From contig NZ_FNJO01000014.1 of NCBI RefSeq assembly GCF_900104095.1, forward strand, positions 101,405-165,404: DNA of 64,000 nt. The letters are read 5' to 3'. Position numbers and translations under genes: made by a program. Of this stretch, positions 57,770-64,000 are shown piece by piece. Position 1 is the first letter of the stretch. Each line of letters opens with the position of its first letter. The notes below the pieces were generated by a model. That model was not told the DNA's origin. It made no database searches and was given only the letters and a program-made list of their open reading frames with translations. The stretch is from Ralstonia sp. 25mfcol4.1. GTDB lineage: Bacteria; Pseudomonadota; Gammaproteobacteria; Burkholderiales; Burkholderiaceae.

Positions 57770-57775
57770 CCTTAC

Positions 57776-57804
57776 AATATAACCCAGCGGTTTGGAAAGG
57801 GCAA
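57776..57804 (-). promoter_or_regulatory. sigma70 promoter of rplC and the downstream S10 block
   Basis: On the minus strand TTGCCC (57804-57799), a 17-base spacer and TATATT (57781-57776) match 4/6 and 5/6 consensus positions. It lies between the flavin reductase gene and rplC and would restore transcription after the terminator that follows rpsJ. Confidence 0.65.
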
Positions 57805-57912
57805 GATGATTTGCCGATTTCCGCGCCTGACCCCACAGGTAGCGACAGAAATTGGCGAAATTGCGGCGCGAAGCCGACTTGCGGCGGCGCGATGGCCGCC
57901 GATGCGGGCAAT

Positions 57913-58413
57913 TCAGGCGGCCACGCGGACGAAGTCGCCGCCATAGAACACCAGCGGGTCGCCTTCGGAGGCGGAAAATCCGGTGACGGCACCGACGATC
58001 AGCAGGTGGTCGCCCAGCGCATCGGCCCGTTGGACGCGGCATGACAGCGTGGCCAGCGCTTCGTCAAGGTAGGGCACGCCGGCCGGGCACCGCCAGTGGG
58101 GAACATCGGCGAACTTGTCTGGCTGGGGCGTGGCGAAACGGCGCGCCAGGTCGCCGTGGCCCGCGCGCAGGATACTCACGCCAAAGGCGCCGCCCGGCGC
58201 GAACAGCCCCGCATTCGGGGAATGCCGGGCCAGGCTCCACAAGATCAGCGGCGGCTCCAGCGACAGCGATGCGAACGAATTGATGGTCAGGCCGATCGGC
58301 CTGCCCTCCGCGCCGCAGGCACCGATGATGGCCACCCCGGTAGCAAAACGTCCACAAACCCGGCGCAAGGCGCGGGCATCGGGCACCGCGGACGCGGCGA
58401 CAGTGTGGGTCAT
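57913..58413 (-). CDS. flavin reductase domain protein (StyB/IndB-like partner of the monooxygenase)
   Basis: A 166-residue flavin:NAD(P)H oxidoreductase of the HpaC/StyB fold that would supply reduced FAD to the monooxygenase encoded just upstream. RRVCGRFATGVAIIGACGAEGRPIGLTINSFASLSLEPPLILWSLARHSPNAG carries the flavin-binding signature TxNSFxSxSLxPP. The C-terminal GDHLLIVGAVTGFSASEGDPLVFYGGDF is also typical. I chose the ATG at 58413, which has GGAG nine bases upstream; an ATG at 58428 is also in frame, and either start leaves the gene directly after the monooxygenase stop at 58430. In vivo pairing is inferred from adjacency. Confidence 0.88.
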   Translation of the reverse strand: MTHTVAASAVPDARALRRVCGRFATGVAIIGACGAEGRPIGLTINSFASLSLEPPLILWSLARHSPNAGLFAPGGAFGVSILRAGHGDLARRFATPQPDKFADVPHWRCPAGVPYLDEALATLSCRVQRADALGDHLLIVGAVTGFSASEGDPLVFYGGDFVRVAA

Positions 58414-58429
58414 GATTGCCGGCTCCATG

Positions 58430-59671
58430 TCAGGCGGCCTTGGCCAGTTGCTCGTCGATCAGTTGCTGGCAGGCGGTCGGATCGGTCCACCACGGGAAGT
58501 AGTCGGGCGGATTGTCGAAACCGTTGGCGATGCGCGCGGCGAGCGCCGGCGACTGGCCCGCTGCGCCGAGCAGCCCGAGAATATGCGGCGGGGGCGGCGT
58601 AAGCAGCGAGTTGGTCCAGGTCACCACGGATTGCGCGTACTGCCAGTAGGCGTCGAACGTGGCGTTCATCCAGTCGGCATCGAACGGCCGGTCGCCCCGG
58701 GCGAGGATGGCGTCCAGATACACCTTGCAGCATTTGGCCGCGTTGTTCGAGCCCTGCCCCGTGATGGGGTCGTTGACCACCACCGCATCGGCCATGCCGA
58801 AGACCGCCCGTCCCGAGGGCAGCTTCATGACCGGCTTGCGCACGGTCGGTGCGAAACGGCCGGACAGGATGCCGTTGGCGTCCGTCAGCGCCACGTGTTC
58901 GCACCGCCCGGCCTCCCAGGGCAGATAGGTACGCAGGATGCGCAGGCTCTCGTCAAGATGCGCTTCGGGCGTACGGGCGTCGGACCAGCGGTCCATCGGG
59001 CCGCCCGGAATCCCTTCGAACACCATGATTTCGCATGGGCCCGACAGCGTCAGCGCCGGAAACACGAAGTATTCGCCCACACCGGGGATCAGGTTGAAGC
59101 AGACGCGCGAGAACGGCGTGCCGGGCCTCATCCCCGTGACGTACGTCAGCGCCAGCGCGCGCTGCGGCGTGGCGAACGGGCTGCGCGACGCGTCACGCTC
59201 GAACCGGCTCACGATGTCGCCCTTGCCGGCGGCCAGCAGCACCAGGTCGTGCTCCCGCGCCAGGTCTTCCAGCTCGTCGAGGCCCACATCGACAATGCGC
59301 AGGTCGCCGCCACGCGCGACGAAAGCCTCCATCCACGCCGGCATCTTCAGGCGCTGGTCCACGGCCTGTGCCGGACGGTTGAGCCGCGCCGCCCAGTCGA
59401 TGACTTTCGCGCCGCGCTGCTCGGGATAGGGCACGGCCAGGCCGATACCTTCCACCGGCGGGCAGGCGTCGTCCCACCAGTTCAGGCCCAGTTCGCGCTC
59501 CGTTTGCAGCGCCCGGTCGAACATGCACTGGCTGGACATCACCTTGCCCGCCCGGATCTGGTCCGGCGTGCGGTTCGACAGCAGCGTCACCCGATAGCCC
59601 CTGGCCTGCAGGCCCAGGGCCATCTGCAGTCCGGACTGGCCGGCCCCGACGATGGCAATGCGTTGGCTCAT
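58430..59671 (-). CDS. StyA-type styrene/indole monooxygenase, FAD-dependent oxygenase component
   Basis: A 413-residue group E flavoprotein monooxygenase. The Rossmann motif GAGQSG is at residues 9-14. Blocks shared with styrene monooxygenase StyA include SPFATPQRALAL near the middle and the FAD-site segment VNDPITGQGSNNAAKC near residue 310. Such enzymes use reduced FAD from a separate reductase to epoxidise styrene or indole. The pairing with an SDR, a hydrolase/SnoaL fusion and an AraC regulator points to indole rather than styrene, since no styrene-oxide isomerase or phenylacetaldehyde dehydrogenase is present. It corresponds best to the IifC/IndA type; substrate is inferred. Confidence 0.87.
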   Translation of the reverse strand: MSQRIAIVGAGQSGLQMALGLQARGYRVTLLSNRTPDQIRAGKVMSSQCMFDRALQTERELGLNWWDDACPPVEGIGLAVPYPEQRGAKVIDWAARLNRPAQAVDQRLKMPAWMEAFVARGGDLRIVDVGLDELEDLAREHDLVLLAAGKGDIVSRFERDASRSPFATPQRALALTYVTGMRPGTPFSRVCFNLIPGVGEYFVFPALTLSGPCEIMVFEGIPGGPMDRWSDARTPEAHLDESLRILRTYLPWEAGRCEHVALTDANGILSGRFAPTVRKPVMKLPSGRAVFGMADAVVVNDPITGQGSNNAAKCCKVYLDAILARGDRPFDADWMNATFDAYWQYAQSVVTWTNSLLTPPPPHILGLLGAAGQSPALAARIANGFDNPPDYFPWWTDPTACQQLIDEQLAKAA

Positions 59672-59701
59672 GGTTGTCTCCGTAGTCTGTGTGCGAAGGG
59701 T

Positions 59702-60490
59702 TCAGCCTGCCAGCTTGCCGATGGCCGGCACATTCTGCTCTGGGCCCATGGCGGCGTAGCCACCGTCCACGGCATAGTCGGCGCCGGTCACGAAGCTCGC
59801 GTGATCGGAGCACAGGAATAGCACCACCTGGGCCACCTCGTCGGGCTCGCCAACGCGGCCCAGCAGGTGGAATGGCGCGGCCACTGCATCGGTGCGCGCG
59901 CGATTGCCGCCGCTCACTTCGTCCATCAGCCGGCACCACGTCCATCCCGGCGACACGGCATTGACGCGGATGTGGTCGGGCGCCAGATCCATCGCCATGC
60001 TGCGCGTCAGCTGCGCCATGGCCGCCTTCGACACCGGATAGAGCCACCGCCCGGTCTGCGCCACGCGGGCCGAAATGCTCGTGAAGTTGACGATGGCCCC
60101 GCCGCCGCGCGCCACCATGTGCGGATGCACGGCCTGAGCCAACATGACGCCCGACACCACGTTTACATCCAGCGCGGCCAGCCAGTCGGCCCGCGTGGAG
60201 CGAAAGCCGTCGTCCAGATAGGTGCAGGCCAAGTTGACCAGGAAATCGATTCGGCCGAACCGCCTGGCAACCTGCGCCACGGCACTGCCCACCTGATCAT
60301 CGCGCGTGATATCGGCGTGGACGCACATGGCCATGGGCCCCAGTTCGGCGGCAACCCGCTCGCCGCCCTCGGCATCGATGTCGAGGATCGCCACGCGCGT
60401 GCCCGCTGCCACAAAGGCGCGTGCGACGCCCGCGCCGATCAGCGTGGCCCCGCCCGAGATGACGGCAACCTTGTCCTGCAAGCCCTTCAT
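59702..60490 (-). CDS. SDR family oxidoreductase of the monooxygenase island
   Basis: A 262-residue classical short-chain dehydrogenase. The cofactor-binding segment is GGATLIGAG (residues 13-21), a variant of TGxxxGxG; D37 and following (LDIDAE) suggest NAD preference. The catalytic residues are S138, Y151 and K155 (YPVSK). The usual NNAG is replaced by NLAC (86-89). In an indole pathway it could oxidise the 2,3-dihydrodiol to 3-hydroxyindolin-2-one, as reported for IifB-type enzymes; this is inference from context. It lies 30 bases before the monooxygenase gene and 81 after the fusion gene. Confidence 0.87.
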   Translation of the reverse strand: MKGLQDKVAVISGGATLIGAGVARAFVAAGTRVAILDIDAEGGERVAAELGPMAMCVHADITRDDQVGSAVAQVARRFGRIDFLVNLACTYLDDGFRSTRADWLAALDVNVVSGVMLAQAVHPHMVARGGGAIVNFTSISARVAQTGRWLYPVSKAAMAQLTRSMAMDLAPDHIRVNAVSPGWTWCRLMDEVSGGNRARTDAVAAPFHLLGRVGEPDEVAQVVLFLCSDHASFVTGADYAVDGGYAAMGPEQNVPAIGKLAG

Positions 60491-60571
60491 GATGGTGTCT
60501 CCCTTTTGAGATGCCGGGCGGCCTCTGGCGCGCCGCCCTGACGGTGCCGCACGATGCCTTGCGACGGGCGG

Positions 60572-61801
60572 CTACTTGCCTTCGCTCTGCTGCCAGCGCG
60601 CCATCAGCGTGTTCGACGGCAGCGTTTCGTCGAGCAGCTTGCGCGCCGTTTCCACGCCGGCCACCGGCAAACCCGTGGGGTCCAGCAGTCCCACCTGCAC
60701 CAGCACGCTGGCCTGGTCCCAGTAGATGTGCTCGTGATAAAGCTTGTCGCCACGAAACTTGACGATGGCGATCAGCGGCACCTCCACCCGCTTGCCGGTC
60801 GGCGGCACGCCGGGCAGCATCCAGTCGATTTCGCAGGTGTGGGTGAAGCAGAACAGCATCTCGTCCACCACCTGGCTGGCGCCGATCGTGCGCGACAGCG
60901 GAATCAGTGTGGTATCGGGCGGATTGCTGTGCACAAAGTGATGCTGATAGAAACGCTTGAGCTCGCGATAGCCGACCCCGCCGGTCATGGTGGGGATGTG
61001 GTTGACGTAGGGCTGCGGCACCATGGTGGCCATGGTCGCGTCCACGTCGCGCGTTGCGAATTCGTATTCGCAGTGCTTGTCCCACAGACCGGAGAAGTCG
61101 TAATGCGGACCCATTTCGGCGCGCAGTGCCGCGATGGACCGCTGGTGCGCCATCAGCGCCGACGCCTTGTCGAAGTGTTCGCCGCCGACCCGCGCGAACG
61201 CGTGATCCATGCCGGGATAGACATACAGCTCGACGTTGGCGCGGCCGCCCAGCGCCTGCCCGATGCGTGCCTGCGCTTCGGGTGGGCAGAATCCGTCGCG
61301 CTCAGCCACGTGCAGCACCAGACGGCCGCGGATCTTGTCGGCCTCGGCCAGCGCCTGCTCGATGCCCACGCCGTAGTAACCCACCGCGCAGGCCACGTCG
61401 GGCAGCCGGCATGCCGCCAGGTATGCCAGCTTGCCACCGAGGCAGAAGCCGAGCACGCCGGTCTGGCCCACACACTCCGGGCGCTGGCGCAGCGCGGCGA
61501 GGGCGGCACCGACATCCTGCACGCCCTTGTCCTCGTCGAATTGCTGGTACAGCCCGAGTGCGCGCTGGAAATCGTCGCCCCGGTCGGTCAGTTCGATGCC
61601 GGGCGCGATGCGCCAGAACAGGTCCGGCACCAGCACCGTGTAGCCCTCCTCGGCGTAGTAGTCGGCCACTTCGCGCATCGTCGTATTTACGCCAAAAATC
61701 TCCTGGCACAGCACAATGCCGGGGCCCTTGCCGGCCGCCGGGGTGGCGAGGTATCCGCTGAAACTGCCGTCCTGGGTCTCGATCTGGATGGTCTGGCCCA
61801 T
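60572..61801 (-). CDS. dienelactone hydrolase / SnoaL-like (NTF2-fold) fusion protein
   Basis: A 409-residue two-domain protein. Residues 1-230 form a dienelactone-hydrolase alpha/beta fold with triad C120 (GFCLGG), D169 (ERDGFC) and H200 (GMDHAF), and the conserved E34 (CQEIFG). Residues 240-400 form a SnoaL/NTF2-like domain (HCEYEFATRDVDATMATMV, YHEHIYWDQASVLVQVGLLDP). This is the only gene in the island without an obvious redox cofactor, so it is the best candidate for the ring-opening step that yields anthranilate. The ATG at 61801 has AGGAG upstream. It is the first gene of the minus-strand operon and diverges from the regulator. Confidence 0.85.
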   Translation of the reverse strand: MGQTIQIETQDGSFSGYLATPAAGKGPGIVLCQEIFGVNTTMREVADYYAEEGYTVLVPDLFWRIAPGIELTDRGDDFQRALGLYQQFDEDKGVQDVGAALAALRQRPECVGQTGVLGFCLGGKLAYLAACRLPDVACAVGYYGVGIEQALAEADKIRGRLVLHVAERDGFCPPEAQARIGQALGGRANVELYVYPGMDHAFARVGGEHFDKASALMAHQRSIAALRAEMGPHYDFSGLWDKHCEYEFATRDVDATMATMVPQPYVNHIPTMTGGVGYRELKRFYQHHFVHSNPPDTTLIPLSRTIGASQVVDEMLFCFTHTCEIDWMLPGVPPTGKRVEVPLIAIVKFRGDKLYHEHIYWDQASVLVQVGLLDPTGLPVAGVETARKLLDETLPSNTLMARWQQSEGK

Positions 61802-62123
61802 GCCTTTTTGCTCCTGTGGGATTCGGTGGATTTGGCTGCGACGGGTCTCCGCCCCTGCCTTCATGATCGGAGACCCGCAGTGCAGCAAACTAGCCGCCGG
61901 CTGCAGCGACTATCCGATTAGTGCAGGAAACTGCGTCGCTGTTCAAGCCGCGCGACGAGGGGACTGGCGAATCCGCTATAGTGGTGCGCAGCGATTCCGC
62001 CGCCGCGCACCGTGCCAGCCGTCAGAATCGCCGCCGGAATCAAGTGGCGCGCACGCGGTGCCGGGGGACGGCCAATCCCCAGCGGAAGCGGCAGCACCCG
62101 GGCCGGCCCGCCAGGAGCGAGAC
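61802..62123. other. divergent control region of the monooxygenase island
   Basis: This 322-base spacer between the operon and its AraC regulator contains a perfect 9-bp inverted repeat at 61843-61876. It also has a TATAGT at 61977-61982 on the plus strand that may serve the regulator, and a possible minus-strand TTGAAC/ACTAAT pair near 61940. No extra gene is supported. Confidence 0.5.
61843..61876. promoter_or_regulatory. inverted repeat GGGTCTCCG-N16-CGGAGACCC
   Basis: Two perfect 9-bp inverted half-sites with a 16-base spacer lie 42-75 bases before the fusion gene start. The position fits an operator or leader hairpin for the operon. AraC proteins more often bind direct repeats, so another regulator or an RNA structure is possible. 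Confidence 0.55.
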
Positions 62124-63137
62124 ATGCTGCAGCTGCCCCCCACTGCCCCGGCCGCGCCAACGCTGGCGGGTGCCCTGCTTCACGACCCCGCGCGACTCGT
62201 GTTCGATTCCGACGATCTGGACACCACGCGCACCCGGGTCGGCGCCGTCTTCAAGCCTCATCGGCTCACCCTGCATGGCAGCGCGCTGCATGCGCGCATG
62301 CATCACGCGCCGCTTGGCGCCGTATCTTTCAACCGGCTGGCCTACGGCGGCGACGTGACAATCGACCCCGGTCCCCTTGGTGATTTCCTGCTGGTGCAGA
62401 TGCCGATGGCTGGCCAGGCCGACATCCATTGCGGCGGACAGCACATCGTTTCCGACGTAGGACTGGCCTCGGTGCTGACCCCGAGCGAGCCGCTGCGCAT
62501 GCGCTGGAGCGCCGACAACGATCAGCTGATCGTCCGCATCGAACGCAGCGCGCTGGAGCGGGTCTGCAGCGCCTACCTGGGACACAAGCCGTACCAGCCG
62601 CTGCGCTTTCAGCTGGACATGGCCTGGCGCGGCGCCGGCTGGCACGCGCTGATCCATTACCTGGCCGAAGCCCTCGCGTGCACGCCCGAGGCGGCAAGCC
62701 ATCCACTGACAGCCTGCCAGCTCGAACAACTGGTGATCGGGACGCTGCTGACCTGCCAGCCGCACAGCCTGTCGGAAACGTTGCGCCAGCACGGCAAGCC
62801 GCTGGCGCCGCGCCATGTGAAAGTGGTCGAGGAATATATCCATGCGCATGCCGACGCGGCGTTGACGCCAGCGCAGCTGGCCGAGATGGCCGGTGTCAGC
62901 CTGCGCAGCCTCTATGCCGGATTCCGCGAACATCGCGGCCTCAGCCCCATGGCCTATCTGCGCACGGTCAGGCTGGAACGGGTACGGCAGGATCTGCTCA
63001 ATGACACGACGCTATCGTCGGTCACGGCCGCTGCGTTGCGCTGGGGATTTTCCCACCTGGGGAGGTTCAGCGCCGAGTATCGGCGTACGTTTGGAGAGTG
63101 CCCGGCCGAGACGTTGCGGCGGCGCGGGCGGGGCTGA
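62124..63137 (+). CDS. AraC family transcriptional regulator of the monooxygenase island
   Basis: A 337-residue regulator with an N-terminal AraC_binding_2-type domain (SFNRLAYGGDVTIDPGPLGDFLLVQMPMAG) and a C-terminal double helix-turn-helix. The first HTH is LTPAQLAEMAGVSLRSLYAGFREHRGLSP and the second lies in LSSVTAAALRWGFSHLGRFSAEYRRTFGECP. The ATG at 62124 has AGGAG at ideal spacing. It is divergent from the operon, the usual place for a local activator, and resembles the regulators placed beside iif/ind indole clusters. The inducer is unknown. Confidence 0.9.
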   Translation: MLQLPPTAPAAPTLAGALLHDPARLVFDSDDLDTTRTRVGAVFKPHRLTLHGSALHARMHHAPLGAVSFNRLAYGGDVTIDPGPLGDFLLVQMPMAGQADIHCGGQHIVSDVGLASVLTPSEPLRMRWSADNDQLIVRIERSALERVCSAYLGHKPYQPLRFQLDMAWRGAGWHALIHYLAEALACTPEAASHPLTACQLEQLVIGTLLTCQPHSLSETLRQHGKPLAPRHVKVVEEYIHAHADAALTPAQLAEMAGVSLRSLYAGFREHRGLSPMAYLRTVRLERVRQDLLNDTTLSSVTAAALRWGFSHLGRFSAEYRRTFGECPAETLRRRGRG

Positions 63138-63172
63138 TCGGTTGATCTTGCCCAAGGAACGGTAACGGCCCA

Positions 63173-63209
63173 CAAAAACAAAACGGCGAACCGAAGTTCG
63201 CCGTTTTTT
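63173..63209. terminator. bidirectional terminator between the AraC gene and rpsJ
   Basis: Perfect 10-bp stem AACGGCGAAC/GTTCGCCGTT with a CGAA loop. T-tracts follow on both strands: TTTTTT on plus, and TTTTGTTTTTG on minus. It ends the regulator transcript and, 36 bases after the rpsJ stop, should also end the rpsJ transcript before the island. Confidence 0.9.
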
Positions 63210-63244
63210 GCTGCATCAGGCCGCCGGAGCGGTCCGAAACATAC

Positions 63245-63553
63245 TTACACCTTGATCTCGACGTCCACGCCGGCCGGCAGGTCGAGCTTCATCAGCGCGT
63301 CGACGGTCTTGTCCGTCGGATCGACGATGTCCATCAGGCGCTGGTGAGTGCGGATCTCGAACTGATCGCGGCTGGTCTTGTTGACGTGCGGCGAACGCAG
63401 GATGTCGAAGCGTTGGATGCGGGTCGGCAGGGGCACCGGGCCCTTGACGATCGCGCCGGTACGCTTGGCGGTATCCACGATTTCGGCGGCCGACTGGTCG
63501 ATCAGGCGATAGTCGAAAGCCTTCAGGCGGATACGGATCTTCTGGTTCTGCAT
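63245..63553 (-). CDS. rpsJ: 30S ribosomal protein S10 (NusE)
   Basis: A 102-residue S10, also the NusE partner of NusB in antitermination. MQNQKIRIRLKAFDYRLIDQSAAEIVDTAKRTGA and GPVPLPTRIQRFDILRSPHVNKTSRDQFEIRTH are invariant. It is the classic first gene of the S10 operon but is here cut off from rplC by a bidirectional terminator and a 5.2-kb metabolic island. A TATAAT and a 24-bp palindrome lie 38-68 bases upstream. Confidence 0.98.
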   Translation of the reverse strand: MQNQKIRIRLKAFDYRLIDQSAAEIVDTAKRTGAIVKGPVPLPTRIQRFDILRSPHVNKTSRDQFEIRTHQRLMDIVDPTDKTVDALMKLDLPAGVDVEIKV

Positions 63554-63590
63554 GATTGTTCCTTAAAAGAGCGATGGGCAGTGAGCCCGG

Positions 63591-63596
63591 ATTATA
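63591..63596 (-). promoter_or_regulatory. putative -10 element of rpsJ
   Basis: The minus strand reads TATAAT followed by CCGGGCTC, about 38 bases before the rpsJ ATG. The position where a -35 should lie is occupied by the palindrome at 63598-63621; no consensus hexamer is visible. Confidence 0.45.
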
Positions 63597-63597
63597 G

Positions 63598-63621
63598 GGG
63601 ACATGCCTGCAGGCATGTCCC
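63598..63621. repeat. 24-bp perfect palindrome between tuf and rpsJ
   Basis: Half-site GGGACATGCCTG followed directly by its exact inverse complement. It lies 11 bases after the tuf stop and one base before the putative rpsJ -10. It may be the tuf terminator stem, although no T-tract follows, or an operator at the rpsJ promoter. Confidence 0.75.
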
Positions 63622-63632
63622 AGGAAGGTTGC

Positions 63633-64000
63633 TTAGTCGAGGATCTTTGCCACAACGCCGGCGCCGACGGTACGGCCGCCTTCGCGGATTGCGAAGCGCA
63701 GGCCTTCTTCCATGGCGATCGGGGCGATCAGCTTGACGGTGATCGACACGTTGTCACCCGGCATGACCATTTCCTTGTCCTTCGGCAGCTCGATCGAGCC
63801 AGTCACGTCGGTCGTACGGAAGTAGAACTGCGGGCGGTAGTTGTTGAAGAACGGCGTGTGACGGCCACCTTCGTCCTTCGACAGGATGTAGACCTCACCC
63901 GTGAAGTGCGTGTGCGGCTTGATCGAGCCCGGCTTGCACAGGACTTGACCACGCTCAACGTCTTCGCGCTTCGTGCCGCGCAGCAGCAGGCCCACGTTGT
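63633..64000 (-). CDS. tuf: elongation factor Tu, partial (N-terminus outside window)
   Basis: The last 122 residues of EF-Tu, domains 2 (end) and 3. NVGLLLRGTKREDVERGQVL, HTHFTGEVYILSKDEGGRHTPFFNNYRPQFYFRTTDVTG and the C-terminal GLRFAIREGGRTVGAGVVAKILD are diagnostic. The gene enters from the right edge and its stop is at 63633. The tuf-rpsJ order is standard for the str/S10 junction. Domain 3 here carries the sites where kirromycin-resistance changes can fall; none can be inferred. Confidence 0.97.
   Translation of the reverse strand, partial: NVGLLLRGTKREDVERGQVLCKPGSIKPHTHFTGEVYILSKDEGGRHTPFFNNYRPQFYFRTTDVTGSIELPKDKEMVMPGDNVSITVKLIAPIAMEEGLRFAIREGGRTVGAGVVAKILD

Noticed and set aside
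58115..59821. 568-residue plus-strand frame opposite the StyA-type monooxygenase
   Set aside because: It crosses the boundaries of three genes in reverse and lacks any family feature.
57913..63137. styrene catabolic operon
   Set aside because: The oxygenase and reductase resemble StyA and StyB, but styrene-oxide isomerase, phenylacetaldehyde dehydrogenase and the StySR two-component system are absent, whereas the SDR, hydrolase fusion and AraC regulator fit an indole-type pathway better.

Overview
The window is ordinary chromosomal backbone of a high-GC betaproteobacterium, most likely Cupriavidus or a close Burkholderiaceae relative. The reasons are gene order (mlaFEDACB followed by yadGH; pilMNOPQ-aroKB-dgt-gltBD; cyaY/lptM-lysA; ccsB-resB; engB-hemB-dsbD-cutA next to rplQ), long GC-driven antisense open frames, and system II (ResB/CcsB) cytochrome c maturation. 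No rRNA, tRNA, CRISPR array or prophage was seen.

Layout. 1-6.3 kb (minus): ABC-2 exporter yadGH and the Mla phospholipid-transport operon. 6.4-8.2 kb: a TTT/Bug solute receptor and a GNAT acetyltransferase. 8.3-14.8 kb (minus): gltD and gltB, with a promoter upstream of gltB. 14.8-15.7 kb: an isolated RAYT (REP-associated tyrosine transposase) with GGGGACA/GGGGTCAG end motifs. 15.7-24 kb (minus): dgt, aroB, aroK and pilQPONM, divergent from ponA (PBP1A). 26.8-32.5 kb: cyaY, lptM, lysA, msrQP, and an ECF sigma/anti-sigma/lipoprotein cassette. 32.7-37.2 kb: ccsB, resB and cytochrome c4. 37.4-43.2 kb: engB, hemB, a CorA-type transporter, dsbD and cutA.

43.3-57.6 kb (minus) is the ribosomal-protein superoperon: rplC to rpsQ (S10 block), rplN to secY-infA-rpmJ (spc block) and rpsM to rplQ (alpha block). 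rpsJ and tuf lie at 63.2-64 kb. Between rpsJ and rplC, normally neighbours, sits a 5.2 kb metabolic island. It carries a StyA-type flavin monooxygenase, its flavin reductase, an SDR, a dienelactone-hydrolase/SnoaL fusion and a divergent AraC regulator. This gene set resembles the indole-to-anthranilate iif/ind clusters. A bidirectional terminator after rpsJ and a new sigma70-like promoter before rplC suggest the S10 operon has been rewired around the island.

The most interesting non-coding signals are palindromes and hairpins at three ribosomal promoters (rpsJ, rplC, rplN), stem-loops around rpsD, a terminator between mlaC and mlaB, and a putative ECF-type promoter ahead of the lipoprotein-sigma-anti-sigma operon. 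No search could be run; family calls rest on motifs, length and gene order.
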